A DNA stretch of 60,737 bases from CAYSPG01 sp964432885 (GCA_964432885.1 CAYSPG010000023.1:1-60737); one strand, 5' to 3'. Numbered from the stretch's first letter, positions 7,779 to 17,223 are shown. Numbers and translations: made by a program. The notes: generated by a model from the letters alone, not told the origin.

Positions 7779-8702
7779 TTACACCAATGTAATATCAAAC
7801 TGCACCAAGTCAATAAATTCTTGTATGCGTTCATCCAGTTCGTCCTGTTCTAAATTTAAAATCCTTTCGGTTCCAAATTTTTCAACACAAAACGAAGCCA
7901 TTGCAGATCCGTAAATTATTCCTCGTTTCATACTGTCAAATGAAATGTCGCGTGTGCGGGCAAGGTAACCAATAAATCCTCCTGCAAAAGTATCGCCAGC
8001 ACCCGTGGGGTCAAACACTTCTTCAAGTGGAAGGGCGGGAGCAAAAAACACCTCGTTGTTATGAAAAAGCAATGCGCCATGTTCGCCTTTTTTTATAATC
8101 AGGTATTTGGGGCCCATGGCCAATATTTTTTTTGCGGCTTTTACAAGTGAGTATTCATTGGTAAGTTGCCGGGCTTCGGCATCATTCACAGTAAGCACAT
8201 CTACCATTGTAATGTTCTTAAGCAAATCATCCATGGCTATTTCCATCCAAAAGTTCATGGTGTCCATCACAATAAGTTTGGGGCGTTTTACCAATCGTGT
8301 CATCACATCGTATTGGATTTTTGGCATCAGGTTTCCAAGCATTAAAAACTCGCAGTCCTGGTAACTTTCTGGAATTACAGGATCAAAAGTGGCAAGCACA
8401 TTTAATTGCGTATCCAGCGTATCGCGGCTGTTCATATCGGTATGATAGCGACCGCTCCAAAAAAAAGATTTTTCGCCCTGTTTAATTTGCAGTCCTTCGG
8501 TGCGTATGCCATGCGCATTAAATTCATCTATCATGCTTTTTGGAAAATCATCGCCAACCACACCCACCAAATTTATTTTATTGGTAAAATATGATGCCGA
8601 CAGGGATGCATACGTGGCTGCACCACCAATTATTTTATCAGTTTTTCCAAACGGAGTTTCAATGGCATCAAATGCTACGGTGCCTACTACGAGTAATGAC
8701 AT
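7779..8702 (-). CDS. PfkB-family carbohydrate/nucleoside kinase
   Basis: 307 residues. Both ribokinase-family signatures are present: the N-terminal glycine pair in KIIGGAATYASLSASYF and the C-terminal DPTGAGDTFAGGFIGYLA with the catalytic Asp of GAGD. The enzyme should phosphorylate a sugar or nucleoside with ATP in the cytoplasm; the substrate cannot be read from the sequence. A TAGCTTTG box sits 31 bases upstream of the ATG (8733-8740). It is transcribed away from the DUF4412 gene cluster, alone. Confidence 0.88.
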   Translation of the reverse strand: MSLLVVGTVAFDAIETPFGKTDKIIGGAATYASLSASYFTNKINLVGVVGDDFPKSMIDEFNAHGIRTEGLQIKQGEKSFFWSGRYHTDMNSRDTLDTQLNVLATFDPVIPESYQDCEFLMLGNLMPKIQYDVMTRLVKRPKLIVMDTMNFWMEIAMDDLLKNITMVDVLTVNDAEARQLTNEYSLVKAAKKILAMGPKYLIIKKGEHGALLFHNNEVFFAPALPLEEVFDPTGAGDTFAGGFIGYLARTRDISFDSMKRGIIYGSAMASFCVEKFGTERILNLEQDELDERIQEFIDLVQFDITLV

Positions 8703-8732
8703 GGGTTGTATGTGTTAGATTTATGTGTGGCG

Positions 8733-8740
8733 CAAAGCTA
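8733..8740 (-). promoter_or_regulatory. -7 promoter box of the PfkB gene
   Basis: TAGCTTTG on the minus strand fits the Bacteroidota -7 consensus TAnnTTTG, 30 bases before the start codon. No clear -33 TTTG partner was found. Confidence 0.5.
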
Positions 8741-8764
8741 AAAAAAGTTAAAACCTGAAATGTT

Positions 8765-9475
8765 TTATTCCTTGGTCATCGGGCCGCAGCTTTGGCCTTC
8801 GGGTATATCGGTTATTTTAAATCCTGTGGTGCTAAAAAGTGCAGGGTTTACCTGACCCGGTTTTATTTCCGAAACGGTAACTGCATAAGTATTACCTGTT
8901 TTTTTATCGGTTGATTTTGCATACACCACCATTCCTTTTTTATTTTTAAGTCCATACCAATTGCCCTTGCGTAGGCTTATGTTTACCAGCCCGCAGTGGC
9001 ACAGCAGTTCGTAATGTTTTGGGAAATCAAAATTATGCTCCTCTGTAATTAGCATTGTGTCGGCTCCGTTTTTGGTTTGATAAGCCATTTTATCAGCATA
9101 ATAGTTTTGAATTTTATTTTTCCTGGAAATCGTTTTTAAATTTTTAGTATTTAATTTCTTTTCTTTTCCGGCCATGTTTTTGGTGCGCATACGCGTGGCT
9201 TGCTTTACATCATTAAATTCCATACACATTAGCCATGTGCTGTCGGCAGCATTAAAAAGTATGCGCCTAGTAACCCCTTTTCGTTTCATGGTGTCCTGTA
9301 TTTCGATAGCAATTTTATCTCCATCAACATTCCATAAAAGTGGCGGCATGTTTTCCTGGGTGTTAAATGCAAAAGTGGTTAAAAAACTTCCCTTAAAAGG
9401 TTGCTGGGCGTTTGCAATAAACACACTGCACAAAAAAAACAGCAAGGTTAAAATTGTTTTGTCTGAATGATTCAT
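8765..9475 (-). CDS. DUF4412-type secreted protein
   Basis: 236 residues with a signal peptide (ILTLLFFLCSVFIANAQQ). The mature part has the pattern seen in DUF4412 proteins: FKGSFLTTFAF near the start, repeated beta strands about methylated or oxidised targets (MPPLLWNVDGDKIAIEI, TRMRTKNMAGKEKKL), and a C-terminal ITDIPEGQSCGPM. Such proteins are periplasmic or outer-membrane associated with unknown function. A TAAATTTG box lies only 4 bases before the ATG (9480-9487), which predicts a leaderless mRNA. The assignment to the family rests on general resemblance only. Confidence 0.65.
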   Translation of the reverse strand: MNHSDKTILTLLFFLCSVFIANAQQPFKGSFLTTFAFNTQENMPPLLWNVDGDKIAIEIQDTMKRKGVTRRILFNAADSTWLMCMEFNDVKQATRMRTKNMAGKEKKLNTKNLKTISRKNKIQNYYADKMAYQTKNGADTMLITEEHNFDFPKHYELLCHCGLVNISLRKGNWYGLKNKKGMVVYAKSTDKKTGNTYAVTVSEIKPGQVNPALFSTTGFKITDIPEGQSCGPMTKE

Positions 9476-9479
9476 TACG

Positions 9480-9487
9480 CAAATTTA
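9480..9487 (-). promoter_or_regulatory. -7 promoter box abutting the start codon (leaderless)
   Basis: TAAATTTG on the minus strand, then 4 bases, then ATG. Transcription starting about 4-5 bases after the box would begin at the start codon. Confidence 0.5.
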
Positions 9488-9628
9488 CTTTTAAATTTTA
9501 GTAAAAATTAAAGCACCCACAACACGAATCAAAATAAATTGAGGCTTAAGCAAAAAATTTACCTTTAACCACCAGGCGTCTTACTGGTGCATATAAAATT
9601 AGCGCCATTGCTGTAATAAAACACTTGA

Positions 9629-10387
9629 CTAAAAATCAAACGCAGCGGCTGCTAAAATTTGCTTGCTCTGCTTTTGTTGTACATACACAATCAGCGAGCA
9701 ATTTTTTTCGGGTTTAAATTTCTTTAGCGCAAGTTGTATGGTTCCTTTTGCCGATTCAACAGGAAAAATTTGAAATATGCGAACCACGTTATCGTATGAT
9801 AACGTTTTTCCAGCGTTTTCTCCCTTTCCAATTTTAGTTGTTAATCCTCGCTGTACCACGGCAACTACTAAGCTGTAGTTTTTATCTGCTTTGGTTGTAG
9901 TGTAATTTAAAACCAATGTGTCAGTTTTGTTGGTTGTACTTTTTGAAATTTGCAATGTTAGCTTTGCAGGTGTTTTAAGTTCTTTATCTATTTCGCTTTG
10001 CAGTTTCTTTTTATCAGAGCCTAAAAAATATGTTTTGCCATTTACAAAAACCTGTGGGGTATAAACTTCGTCACCGCTCAATGCTCCTATGTAATTGTTT
10101 TGACGTTTGGTAAAAGCAAAACTGCTGTAAGGGTCTTTCCATCCATACTTATTCCAATAATCAACGTGATACGATAAAGCATAAACGGGTTTGTTATTTT
10201 TTCTTGCATCATCAATTATCTCACTCAACAATTTATCGGCAGCAGGGCAACTGCGACAACCTTGTGATGTAAATAATTCCACCACTGCAAAACCGGAATT
10301 AATTTGCGCTACTTGTTTTTGCTGACACAAACCGTTTTGCTTTAAACAAATTACAAGTGAAAATAAAATCAAAACAAATCTTTTCAT
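9629..10387 (-). CDS. DUF1223 thioredoxin-like secreted protein
   Basis: 252 residues; signal peptide MKRFVLILFSLVICLKQNGLC. The mature protein begins with the DUF1223 core VVELFTSQGCRSCPAADKLL, containing a CxxC pair in a thioredoxin-like setting, then YALSYHVDYWNKYGWKDP, FTKRQNNY and VYTPQVFVNGK (cis-Pro-like TPQ). These features point to a periplasmic thiol protein of the thioredoxin superfamily. The redox partner is unknown. The gap 9476-9628 below it holds a weak CACCAG/CTGGTG hairpin (9570-9589) and nothing else. Confidence 0.85.
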   Translation of the reverse strand: MKRFVLILFSLVICLKQNGLCQQKQVAQINSGFAVVELFTSQGCRSCPAADKLLSEIIDDARKNNKPVYALSYHVDYWNKYGWKDPYSSFAFTKRQNNYIGALSGDEVYTPQVFVNGKTYFLGSDKKKLQSEIDKELKTPAKLTLQISKSTTNKTDTLVLNYTTTKADKNYSLVVAVVQRGLTTKIGKGENAGKTLSYDNVVRIFQIFPVESAKGTIQLALKKFKPEKNCSLIVYVQQKQSKQILAAAAFDF

Positions 10388-10468
10388 ACAAAATATTTAA
10401 GGCAAAGTTGGCAACAATATTTGAAACCATGTGCCTCCTCATTTGGGTTTAACGCATTTTAACCAACA

Positions 10469-10476
10469 TAATTTTG
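10469..10476 (+). promoter_or_regulatory. Candidate -7 promoter box
   Basis: TAATTTTG fits TAnnTTTG; a TTTG at 10442-10445 lies 23 bases before it and may be the -33 element. It is 57 bases upstream of the ATG at 10534. Confidence 0.45.
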
Positions 10477-10533
10477 TTATTAGAATACATTACATTTACC
10501 CTTCATTTTTACAAATCCTAAATACCAAACTTT

Positions 10534-12681
10534 ATGAGTCAATTTAATTTTCCTCGTATTAATTTTTCTGGCGAAATTTTACTCGACACCCCAACAGCCA
10601 ACAACGGCAAGTTTACTCCATTGATGATTTTTAATCAAAACGAAGCACTGCCTTATTTGCCTCCCTGCGTTTACTTAACCCCAGCGCAAGTAACCTACGT
10701 TCAAAGCACATTGCACCTAACAGTAGTTACCGATTCGTCAGGCAGCTACGTGCAAATTGCAACCATAAACACAGGTGATTTATTTACACAATGGGCAACA
10801 GTGCCATTAGGACAAAGTAATTTGGATACTGCTTACTGGCCCTTATACAATTACATTCCAAGAACAGACGGACCCGGTATGCTTGCCGGAAATATTCCCG
10901 GCTACTGGAATTATTTTGGCGACCTAAGTGTTACGCTGCAAAATGTTATGGTAACAGGTGTTCAGTTGCCTGCAGAAAGCAATGGTGTAAACACATGGAC
11001 TCCGAATAACCAAGTTGGCTGCCCGCCTGCACTCGCACAATTGTTTGGCGGTTCACTTTCATTTGCTTCTGAGTTAACAAATCCAAACTCGCGCAGCACG
11101 GCTGTGTTTTGCGATGTGGATTCAGAAGGACAAACATGCACGCAAATTTTTTACGGGCAAGCCGGAATGGTAAACACCAATACGCAACAAACTTTTTTTT
11201 CAGGCTCACCTTGTAAGTCAACTGCCAACTGGATGAACCTTTCTAAGGTGCTTAACTGGAGCGACCCGTTTTTAATTCCTATGGGAGGTTCAGCAACATT
11301 TTACTCTACCATTCAAATGGACAGTTGTGATGGCGGATTGCAAACATTGTTTAACCAATATGCTGGTGAAACGGTCAACAATTTATTTATGCGTTTGCAC
11401 ATACATCGTGTACATGAGGTGCGCAATCCAAATTATTCTAAAATGCCCACAACACCTGTCGGAAGCAACAATGCCAACGTTCCAAAAAATCCGGCACGCG
11501 CTTATGTTACAGGTTCTATTTGCCCCTGGGTAACAGGCGACATGAAAACAAACAGCATTTGCCGCATTTTAAAAAATCATGACTTAGTAAACATTGATAA
11601 CACAAACATTCCTGTGCCGCCAACGCAGGGCGGGCAGCCTGTGCTTAGTGTTCCCACTCAAATAAATCTTGGGCCTGTGTTTTTGAATTACGATTTACAA
11701 AAAAATTTATTTTCACTTGACATAATTAATACCATTGCCGAATATGGAACAACATTAGGAACTACTCCCAATTACGCAGGCAATGGTGATGTTCCTTTTT
11801 TTACAGCATTTGAATCGTACAACTTTGGCAAGATGGATTTGTACTGGAGAAAGGATGGAAGCCCTTTGGCAATGCTTATAGGAAGTTTTGATTTTAACAA
11901 CAACTATAACATGCAGCAGTTAACTGCCACAGGCGGGCTGATTGATATTGCTCCGTTTTTTTTCAACACCTATTCGCTGGGAACATTTTATATCTCCATT
12001 AATAACACCGAAATTTTATCGGAAGAAAATATTTTTATTGCTACCGACCAGCAAGGCACGTATGCCGAGCAAAATCAAACGCCTGCAAATCTTTATCTCA
12101 GTGATGGCTTGCCATTGGTGCCCATTACCATGCGTGCATTTTATCGCGGACAACCGATACAGGAAAATAATAAAGCAAATGTTATTGTGCAGGCAATAAG
12201 TGTTGTTGGTGGTTCTGTAAACAATACATCTATTCAAATTTATGATGGCATGCCGTTTACGTATCCCGTTAATGTTGATGGTTGTATGTGCTATGGTTTT
12301 GTTTCCGAAAATTTAGGTGATTCTTTAAAGAGTGATTTCTCAAACATCTTTTGGTATTTTGCCAATACATTTATGCTGACTAATCGCGTATTAAATGCCG
12401 ACACTAATTTGTTGCCATATATAAACGGCACCACACCGCTTACATGGGATGTGGTTTACAACAATGTATTTAAAGAATACCACACCATACTCCCAATTAT
12501 GAATGCAGTGCAACCCTTTACACAAGCCAACTGGAGCGACCCCAACTGGCTTGCGCGCATGTTACAGGTTATTGATTTGCAAAACTGGAATGCCCCACGC
12601 TACATGCCCGTTACGCGTGAGCTATCTGCAAATCAAAGAGCGCTGTTGCAGAAGTGGGCGGCTATTTGTATGAGTGCGTAA
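10534..12681 (+). CDS. Large protein with a VioB-like N-terminus
   Basis: 715 residues, no signal peptide. The start, FNFPRINFSGEILLDTPTAN, shares the pattern FPRIxFxG...PTAN with the N-terminus of VioB, the iminophenyl-pyruvate dimer synthase of violacein biosynthesis. Further on, WNYFGDLSVTL, LFMRLHIHRVHEVRNPNY and GSICPWVTGDM fit a VioB-N-domain-like arrangement, but I see nothing resembling the catalytic ferritin-like part. The C-terminus has NWSDPNWLARMLQVIDL and RYMPVTRELSANQRALLQKW. Cysteine count is high for a cytoplasmic protein. Context: a kelch-like lipoprotein (15732) of similar composition lies downstream on the same strand beyond an unrelated beta-helix gene and a toxin pair. 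Function unknown; the VioB link is from memory of that family. Confidence 0.55.
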   Translation: MSQFNFPRINFSGEILLDTPTANNGKFTPLMIFNQNEALPYLPPCVYLTPAQVTYVQSTLHLTVVTDSSGSYVQIATINTGDLFTQWATVPLGQSNLDTAYWPLYNYIPRTDGPGMLAGNIPGYWNYFGDLSVTLQNVMVTGVQLPAESNGVNTWTPNNQVGCPPALAQLFGGSLSFASELTNPNSRSTAVFCDVDSEGQTCTQIFYGQAGMVNTNTQQTFFSGSPCKSTANWMNLSKVLNWSDPFLIPMGGSATFYSTIQMDSCDGGLQTLFNQYAGETVNNLFMRLHIHRVHEVRNPNYSKMPTTPVGSNNANVPKNPARAYVTGSICPWVTGDMKTNSICRILKNHDLVNIDNTNIPVPPTQGGQPVLSVPTQINLGPVFLNYDLQKNLFSLDIINTIAEYGTTLGTTPNYAGNGDVPFFTAFESYNFGKMDLYWRKDGSPLAMLIGSFDFNNNYNMQQLTATGGLIDIAPFFFNTYSLGTFYISINNTEILSEENIFIATDQQGTYAEQNQTPANLYLSDGLPLVPITMRAFYRGQPIQENNKANVIVQAISVVGGSVNNTSIQIYDGMPFTYPVNVDGCMCYGFVSENLGDSLKSDFSNIFWYFANTFMLTNRVLNADTNLLPYINGTTPLTWDVVYNNVFKEYHTILPIMNAVQPFTQANWSDPNWLARMLQVIDLQNWNAPRYMPVTRELSANQRALLQKWAAICMSA

Positions 12682-12788
12682 TTCTTAATTTATAATAATA
12701 TCTTTAGTGTTGAATATTGATTACTTCAAAAACTTTTAAATACTGACCTAAAGAGACCAAGCTTTTTGGGGCATATAATATTAAAAAC

Positions 12789-14777
12789 ATGAATAAAATA
12801 ATATTGTCAATTGGACTATTGCTAATCGTTAGGGTTGGTTTAACCCAAACTATCGTACCCGGAGGCGTTGTTAGTGGAACATGGACAAGTGCAAACTCAC
12901 CATATCTAGTTCAGGGTGCAATCATGATTGCAAATGGTACAACTCTTTCAATTGATTCAGGTGTGCGTGTCGAGTTTCAAGGGGATTACAAATTCCTTGT
13001 TCTTGGTCAGTTACTAGCAATTGGCACACCCAGTGATTCAATAACCTTTACATCAACTGATACTACTAATGGGTGGCTTGGAATAAGATTCGACAATACT
13101 TTATCTTCCAATGACAGTTCAAAATTCTTTTATTGCAAGTTTCAATATGGAAAAGCTAATGGCACATCTCAAATTACAACTGGAGGAGCAGTTAATTTTA
13201 AAAGTTTTTCTAAATCAATAATTAGTAACTGCTCCTTCTCGAGCTGTTTTGCAAATAGTGGTGGTGGAATTTATTGCATAACAAGTAACCCTTTTATAAC
13301 TAATAATTTATTTTCTGGGAATATAGCCAGTTGGGAAGGTGGTGGGATTTATTGCGAGGCAAGTAACCCCATAATAACTAACAATATATTTTCTGGAAAT
13401 ATAGCCGGTTGGGAAGGTGCCGGAATAGATTGTCAGAACTCTCAACCATTAATTTTTAAAAATACTTTTTTAAATAATAATGTAACAGACCCCGTTGGCA
13501 GAGGAGGCGGAATCGGACTTTACTATTGTTCTAGTCCAATTGTTGATAGCAATATCTTCATTAATAACTCTGCATTAAGAGGTGGCGCCATGTTCTCCTC
13601 AAGTGGTACTCCAATTATTACGAACAATAATTGTACAAATAATTTTGGAGGAAACGCTTCGTGCATAAGCCTTGAAGGGAGCAGCGCAACAATTTCACAT
13701 AATTCATTTACAAATAATTTAGGTGGCGGCTCTGTGATTTATAGTGATGGAAATAATCCAATTATATCATTTAATTACATTTCAAATAATAATGCTTTAG
13801 GGATTGCTTGTGTATACTTTGGATATCCTCTGATTACTAATAATATTATTCATAATAACGTTGGTGGAGGAATTGCATGCGGGAATTCTACACCAATCAT
13901 TTCCTATAATTTTATTACAAATAACTCTTCTGTAAAAGGAGGTGCAATAGTATGTTCATATAATGCATCGGCAATTACCATTTCTAATAATATAATTGCA
14001 AACAATACTGCTGATTCATTAGGTGGCGCGGTTTATTGCTATAGTAGTAGCCCCACATTTTTCAATAATACGATTTCAAACAATTCGGCTTTATTTGGTG
14101 GGGCTTTGTATTGTACATCTTCTTCTAATCCTAATTTTTCAAATACAATTATTTGGGGGAATTCCGCTTCTGTATCTGGCAGTCAAGTGTATTTGGATGA
14201 TGAACCTAGTGACCCGAATTTTAGTTATTGCGATGTTGAAGGAAACAGTTCTGCATTTGGTGTAAACACCAATGTGTTTTATTTAGGAACATACAGTAAC
14301 AATATTGATACTTTGGTTTCATTTGTTTCTCCTTCCATCGGAAGCGGAACAGCGTACAATGGACTAACAGCAGATTGGTCTTTGCTTTCAAACTCTCCTT
14401 GCATAAACGCTGGCGACCTTGTTGGAGCATATCCGCCTATAGATATTGCAGGCAACCCGCGGGTTTCCAGTGGAAGAATAGATATTGGAGCATTTGAGTT
14501 TTTATTTACTAGAGTAGAGGACATTGCTAATCAAATAAATTTTGAGGTTTCCCCTAACCCGTCCTCAGGTAATTTTAAAATTTCAATTGAAAAAACAATT
14601 ACACAAGGCTACATTGAAATACTAAACATTGTTGGAGAAAAAATTTTCGCAGAAAATATTTTCAACTCTTCAAAAAAAGAAATCAATCTTAAAAATATAT
14701 CTAATGGAATTTATTTTGTAAAAGTATTTGACGGAGAAAAAAATTACACTCAGAAAATAATTATCGCAAAAGATTAA
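12789..14777 (+). CDS. Right-handed beta-helix T9SS protein
   Basis: 662 residues. A signal peptide (IILSIGLLLIVRVGLTQT) is followed by about 450 residues of degenerate parallel beta-helix rungs built on ISNN, SGNIA and GGGIYC motifs (NPFITNNLFSGNIASWEGG, NPIITNNIFSGNIAGWEG), then LSNSPCINAGD...IDIGAFEF, the usual end of polymorphic outer membrane-type helices in this phylum. The last 80 residues are a type A sorting domain (VSPNPSSGNFKISIE, ISNGIYFVKVFDGEKN). It is exported by T9SS and probably anchored on the surface, perhaps as a carbohydrate-binding or adhesive protein. No catalytic residues can be assigned. Confidence 0.88.
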   Translation: MNKIILSIGLLLIVRVGLTQTIVPGGVVSGTWTSANSPYLVQGAIMIANGTTLSIDSGVRVEFQGDYKFLVLGQLLAIGTPSDSITFTSTDTTNGWLGIRFDNTLSSNDSSKFFYCKFQYGKANGTSQITTGGAVNFKSFSKSIISNCSFSSCFANSGGGIYCITSNPFITNNLFSGNIASWEGGGIYCEASNPIITNNIFSGNIAGWEGAGIDCQNSQPLIFKNTFLNNNVTDPVGRGGGIGLYYCSSPIVDSNIFINNSALRGGAMFSSSGTPIITNNNCTNNFGGNASCISLEGSSATISHNSFTNNLGGGSVIYSDGNNPIISFNYISNNNALGIACVYFGYPLITNNIIHNNVGGGIACGNSTPIISYNFITNNSSVKGGAIVCSYNASAITISNNIIANNTADSLGGAVYCYSSSPTFFNNTISNNSALFGGALYCTSSSNPNFSNTIIWGNSASVSGSQVYLDDEPSDPNFSYCDVEGNSSAFGVNTNVFYLGTYSNNIDTLVSFVSPSIGSGTAYNGLTADWSLLSNSPCINAGDLVGAYPPIDIAGNPRVSSGRIDIGAFEFLFTRVEDIANQINFEVSPNPSSGNFKISIEKTITQGYIEILNIVGEKIFAENIFNSSKKEINLKNISNGIYFVKVFDGEKNYTQKIIIAKD

Positions 14778-14803
14778 ACCACTAAACATGAGCAACTAAA
14801 TTC

Positions 14804-14832
14804 CAACTGGGGGACAATTTGTCCCCTGGTTG
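14804..14832. terminator. Hairpin after the beta-helix gene
   Basis: Inverted repeat with core GGGGAC/GTCCCC and flanking CAACTG/TGGTTG, 27 bases after the stop; no strong T-run. The rest of 14778-14986 is featureless except the promoter box at 14960. Confidence 0.45.
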
Positions 14833-14959
14833 AAATGGTAGCTGCTGATGGGAAAAGAAAGTATAGCTACTAAATAGCTTTGAGCAAGCTATGACCAACA
14901 ATGCAAGGAATGAATACGTAAAGGTTTTAAATTCAAATCAACCCGACAACTTTTAACGT

Positions 14960-14967
14960 TACCTTTG
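14960..14967 (+). promoter_or_regulatory. -7 promoter box of the PIN toxin pair
   Basis: TACCTTTG fits TAnnTTTG and lies 19 bases before the toxin ATG. Confidence 0.5.
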
Positions 14968-14986
14968 AAGTAATATATTATTAACG

Positions 14987-15436
14987 ATGAAACAGCGAGT
15001 TTATCTGGACACTTCTGTAATAGGCGGCTACCTTGACAAAGAATTTCAAGAGTGGAGTAAACAACTTTTTGCCGAGTTTAAGGCGGGGAAAAAGATTGCT
15101 GTTATTTCAGACATCACACTTGATGAGCTTGAAAGAGCAAGAAAAGAAGTTCGTGACTTGTTAAAACTTATTCCGGAAGAAAATAAAGAGTATATCTTTA
15201 ATGATGAGGAAGCAGAAGACCTTGCTGATGCCTATTTGAAAGAAGGAGCTATTACTAAAAGATGGCATGAGGATGCTTTGCATATTGCCATCGCGACTAT
15301 CAATAAAGTTGATGTGCTGGTAAGTTGGAATTTTAAGCACATCGTTAATCTTGATAAAATCAAAAAGTATAATGGTGTAAATCTTAAACATGGTTACACC
15401 ATATTAGAAATCAGAAATCCAAGAGAATTACTTTAG
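14987..15436 (+). CDS. PIN-domain toxin (VapC-like RNase)
   Basis: 149 residues. The PIN start YLDTSVIGGYLD carries the first catalytic Asp (D8). TLDELERARKEVRDLL supplies the second acidic position, and HEDALHIAIATINKVDVLVSWNFKHIVN supplies the acidic third block typical of this toxin family. PIN toxins are Mg-dependent ribonucleases. A 53-residue basic protein is encoded 33 bases downstream and is the likely antitoxin, so the order is toxin first, the reverse of classical vapBC. Both sit in an accessory stretch between a surface protein and a lipoprotein. Family assignment is firm; activity is inferred. Confidence 0.88.
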   Translation: MKQRVYLDTSVIGGYLDKEFQEWSKQLFAEFKAGKKIAVISDITLDELERARKEVRDLLKLIPEENKEYIFNDEEAEDLADAYLKEGAITKRWHEDALHIAIATINKVDVLVSWNFKHIVNLDKIKKYNGVNLKHGYTILEIRNPRELL

Positions 15437-15469
15437 TAACTAAGAATAATTTTAAAAAATAAATACGTC

Positions 15470-15631
15470 ATGAGTAAAAAAGAATTTGATGCTGTGCGAT
15501 TACAGCAAGACATACGTGAGCAAATGAATAAGGAATACGAAAAAGACCCAAAGTTGCGGAAGAAGCGATTGGCAGCTATCCATAAAAAATATGGAATAAC
15601 TGCTAAGCCGAAACAATATGCCGGCCGTTAG
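15470..15631 (+). CDS. Probable antitoxin of the PIN toxin, 53 residues
   Basis: An unlisted small frame from ATG 15470 to TAG 15631. The product begins MSKKEFDAVRLQQDIREQM and continues NKEYEKDPKLRKKRLAAIH to KYGITAKPKQYAGR. It is helical and strongly charged, with 33 bases between the toxin stop and its start. The pattern VRLQQDIREQM resembles the MREIRDK start I associate with small proteins next to this PIN family. It probably folds over the PIN active site and may bind DNA; neither is shown by the sequence. No other gene lies before the lipoprotein at 15732. Confidence 0.7.
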   Translation: MSKKEFDAVRLQQDIREQMNKEYEKDPKLRKKRLAAIHKKYGITAKPKQYAGR

Positions 15632-15731
15632 CAGAAAGAGTAAAAAATATGTGGAATTAATTCCCTTTTAAAACATCTTCATTCGCTTCTTCGTCATCAG
15701 CCATTTTGAATTAAACCCAACACTAAAAATT

Positions 15732-17213
15732 ATGACCCCATCCCCTCTAAAAAAAACTAACGCAATCTCAATTGCATTCACAACAATTATACTTGCACTG
15801 CTAAGCTGCAACTCATCACAAACACCAAAAGAAAACACAGACGCGGCATCATTAGCAACTGCACAGCCGCTATTTACCATGGAGCAATTTGCAAGCGGTA
15901 ATAATATTTTTCGATTTACTGTGGAGCCACCTCTTGGTTTAAATTTTAAAAAACCGGGCTTGCAGGCCTGCGCCACTGCAACGTATAACAACCAATGGAT
16001 TTTTATTGGCGGACGTAAAGCAGGCTTTCATAGTTTAGATGGTTCTCCACCGCCATTTCGCACCACATCAGCAAACGATTCTATTTGGATTATTGACCAA
16101 ATACATCAAACGTCCGTTGGTATTCCGTTGCCATCTGTGTATGCAAAATATTTAATGTGTACCAACTCACTATACGCACAGGTGGGCGATTTTTTATACA
16201 TGTGTGGCGGCTACACCGTAAGTGCCGATACGTTACCAACATTTAACTGGACATCCGACAGATTTTTTGAAATCAATCTTCCAAACTTAGTTGCGTATGT
16301 AAACAGCGGAGGTAGTACACCCGCACTCAACCAGGTTTTTACCAAAGTAATTCAAAGCCCTTATGTGCAGGTAACAGGTGGTGTTATGCTTGTGGTAAAC
16401 AACAACTATTATTTAGTAGGTGGGCAAAACTATGCTGGCGTTTATTCATCTGGTAACACCGGAGCTTATACTAATGCTGTACGAAAATTTAATGTAACCA
16501 ATACAGGTGGCACATGGAATATTTCGGATACACTCTCGGTTATTGACCCTGTGAATTTGCATCGCAGAGATTTAAATGTGGTTCCGGTAATTGCTTACGG
16601 ACCTGATTCTATTCGTGCAATGATTTATGGTGGTGTGTTTACTCCAAACGGATTGGGTTATCGCAATCCGGTTTTAATTAGCGGGCTTGCTGCCGGAACG
16701 CCATCTATTTCAGTTGATACCCTTCAGCAAAAAGTAAATCAATACGATTGCGCTACAGCAAAACTTGCCTATAAAAATCCAGGTATTGAATTTAATATTA
16801 CTGCTTTGCTTGGTGGAATCTCTTTAATGCAATACGACACTGCCACACAAAAATTGGTAGCAGGTGATAATGGAATACCCATGCCTTTTTCAAAAATAAT
16901 TTCGTACATGTTTACTGATGGCGAACAGGTGTTTCATGAGTTCATTCAACTGCCACCTGACGACCCTTTTATGCCCGGCTACTTAGGCAGCGATGCGTTT
17001 TTTAAACCATTGCCACAGTATATTATGGATGGCACCAATGATATTATTGACCTTGCAAAAGTTTTTCCGGCAACGGGAAGAGTTTTAATTGGCTACATGT
17101 ATGGAGGAATACAATCACCGCAGCCATCAACATTCTCAGTGAATAAAAGCATTACAACATCTGCAAATTCTTTTATCTATTCGGTATATATTGAAATTCC
17201 CCTTGCTCAATAA
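15732..17213 (+). CDS. Kelch-like secreted lipoprotein
   Basis: 493 residues. The signal sequence ends in the lipobox LALLSC, with the lipidated Cys near residue 25. The mature protein shows kelch-like blades: NNQWIFIGGRKAGFHSLDG, GDFLYMCGGYTVSADTLP, NNYYLVGGQNYAGVY and SIRAMIYGGVFTPNGLG, suggesting a beta-propeller. Asp and Asn content is high. It is probably anchored at the outer membrane facing the periplasm or surface. It is on the same strand as the VioB-N-like gene at 10534 and similar in codon style; the two may belong to one accessory system, but the spacing leaves this open. Confidence 0.65.
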   Translation: MTPSPLKKTNAISIAFTTIILALLSCNSSQTPKENTDAASLATAQPLFTMEQFASGNNIFRFTVEPPLGLNFKKPGLQACATATYNNQWIFIGGRKAGFHSLDGSPPPFRTTSANDSIWIIDQIHQTSVGIPLPSVYAKYLMCTNSLYAQVGDFLYMCGGYTVSADTLPTFNWTSDRFFEINLPNLVAYVNSGGSTPALNQVFTKVIQSPYVQVTGGVMLVVNNNYYLVGGQNYAGVYSSGNTGAYTNAVRKFNVTNTGGTWNISDTLSVIDPVNLHRRDLNVVPVIAYGPDSIRAMIYGGVFTPNGLGYRNPVLISGLAAGTPSISVDTLQQKVNQYDCATAKLAYKNPGIEFNITALLGGISLMQYDTATQKLVAGDNGIPMPFSKIISYMFTDGEQVFHEFIQLPPDDPFMPGYLGSDAFFKPLPQYIMDGTNDIIDLAKVFPATGRVLIGYMYGGIQSPQPSTFSVNKSITTSANSFIYSVYIEIPLAQ

Positions 17214-17223
17214 AAGTCTTAGC

